From: Lishizhenia tianjinensis
Lineage (GTDB): Bacteria > Bacteroidota > Bacteroidia > Flavobacteriales_D > Crocinitomicaceae
Reading direction: 5' to 3'
NCBI GenBank assembly: GCA_945863425.1
Contig: CAMBBW010000003.1
Coordinates: 1 to 48,769, forward strand
Length of the DNA: 48,769 bases
Shown piece after piece: positions 48,254 through 48,769 of this stretch. Positions within the stretch are counted from its first letter, which is position 1. The number at the start of each line of letters is the position of its first letter. Both the position numbers and the translations under genes were made by a program. A model generated the notes under the pieces. That model had not been told where the DNA came from. It did not search any database and worked only from the letters and a program-made list of their open reading frames with translations.

Positions 48254-48583
48254 TTATTTATTCACTATGAGATTTTCAATTGCAATCACTTTATCCCCAA
48301 TTAAAAATGAAATTTCATACGTTCCATTTATCAATCCATTTAAATGAAGAGATGTAGTATCCATCACCGGAATTGATGGAATAACCTGTACGTTGCTTGA
48401 ATTAATCTGAATAGCTGTTATTTCGGTATCCACCCAAGATAAAGTGGCATAACCTGGCTTTAAATTGTCTACAACCACAGTTACTCGTTTAGGATCTTTT
48501 GGATCTTCATTATGTGCAAAAGATACCGACGAAAAAGAAAACAGCATTGCTATGCAAGCAATTTTAATAAAATTATGACTCAT
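48254..48583 (-). CDS. array protein B2: small secreted protein, A/B mosaic
   Basis: A 109-aa paralogue with a B-type signal peptide and middle (RVTVVVDNLKPGYATLSWVD) but an A-like C-terminal part (SLHLNGLINGTYEISF, AIENLIVNK). The A-like stretch corresponds to about 48308-48394, where the DNA also follows A1 rather than B1, suggesting gene conversion. The turn motif is altered to SSNVQVIP, losing the G of NGQ. Confidence 0.8.
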   Translation of the reverse strand: MSHNFIKIACIAMLFSFSSVSFAHNEDPKDPKRVTVVVDNLKPGYATLSWVDTEITAIQINSSNVQVIPSIPVMDTTSLHLNGLINGTYEISFLIGDKVIAIENLIVNK

Positions 48584-48657
48584 AATTAGTTAGTCATCCA
48601 AAATTCAATTGCGTTTACTAAACTAACTTCAAGAATTTTTAATTTACCCAAAAATTA

Positions 48658-48689
48658 AAAGTCCCGTTACTCTTTTGTAACAGGACTTC
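48658..48689 (-). terminator. hairpin terminator after array gene A3 (partial)
   Basis: The same GTCC-C-GTTAC / GTAAC-A-GGAC stem with loop TCTTTT instead of TCGTTT. On the minus strand it is followed by TTTTAATTTTT. It marks the start of a third A cassette. Confidence 0.8.
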
Positions 48690-48741
48690 TACTTGGATAA
48701 CTAACTAAACTAAACCTTAAAATTGTTTTACTTATAATTTA

Positions 48742-48769
48742 TTACTTATTTACTACTAATGTTTCTATG
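48742..48769 (-). CDS. array protein A3, C-terminal end only (cut by window edge)
   Basis: The last eight codons and stop read IETLVVNK, identical to A1 and A2, with the same flanking sequence. The gene continues beyond the right edge of the window, so the array has at least five members. Confidence 0.75.

Noticed and set aside
46371-48769. Possible CRISPR array or insertion sequence
   Set aside because: The repeated units are over 1.1 kb and hold intact genes; there are no short regular repeats with spacers, no transposase and no terminal inverted repeats with target duplication.

Overview
The window is an AT-rich, gene-dense chromosomal segment of a Bacteroidota bacterium, most likely order Flavobacteriales and possibly near Crocinitomicaceae (inference from gene content and protein style). 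Support for this comes from TAnnTTTG-type -7 promoter elements, the near absence of Shine-Dalgarno sequences, a DUF2795 protein of the strongly conserved Bacteroidota form, a DUF3822-rsmD-coaD cluster, an OstA-like protein, a DAHP synthase/chorismate mutase fusion, UMF1-type MFS and TonB-like proteins, and small secreted proteins resembling type IX sorting domains. There are no rRNA or tRNA genes, no CRISPR array and no transposase.

Layout. 1-1757 (+): dnaX, split by a run of ten A into a 371-aa gamma-like product and a -1-frame tau extension. 1760-6682 (-): TauE/SafE exporter, a thioredoxin-fold secreted protein without CxxC, then an operon of membrane protein, DUF3822, rsmD and coaD. 6770-8194 (+): RecD2-like helicase. 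8177-12421 (-): operon Fur-family regulator, STAS protein, purA, OstA-like protein, HD hydrolase. 12509-16152 (-): GH20 hexosaminidase, a TonB-like protein carrying thrombospondin type 3 repeats (followed by a strong terminator), and gcvH. 16245-21805 (+): prfB, cysteine desulfurase, then glycosyltransferase, flippase and methyltransferase genes of a surface-glycan type. 21776-26365 (-): GtrA, enoyl-CoA hydratase, coiled-coil membrane protein, a secreted protein, an S1/P1-phospholipase C-fold protein, and DUF2795. 26594-28862 (+): DAHP synthase/chorismate mutase and aroA. 28843-36634 (-): an eight-gene operon of panB, CapA-like, RPE-CBS fusion, a second DAHP synthase, KdsC-like HAD, saccharopine/alanine-dehydrogenase-like enzyme, pentapeptide-repeat protein and MFS transporter. 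36699-40934 (-): MBOAT and SGNH acyl-transfer pair, and a dicarboxylate/amino-acid symporter. 41094-46371 (+): parE, parC and an RluA-type pseudouridine synthase.

46371-48769 (-) is the most unusual part. It is a tandem array of small secreted proteins (109-112 aa) in alternating A-B-A-B-(A) order, each with a signal peptide, an invariant HNEDPKDPK segment and a stand-alone domain resembling a type IX secretion sorting tail or DUF3244. The A cassettes are nearly identical and carry a cluster of TACGTA palindromes upstream of a recognisable promoter. Hairpin terminators end every gene, and the second B gene looks like an A/B mosaic. The array runs off the right edge of the window.

The two strongest leads are the dnaX slippage site and the sorting-domain-like array. 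Third is the operon that joins an RPE-CBS fusion, a DAHP synthase and a KdsC-like phosphatase, a set that parallels the enzyme logic of KDO synthesis. Convergent gene pairs here abut or overlap (2-nt gap to 30-nt overlap) without visible terminators.
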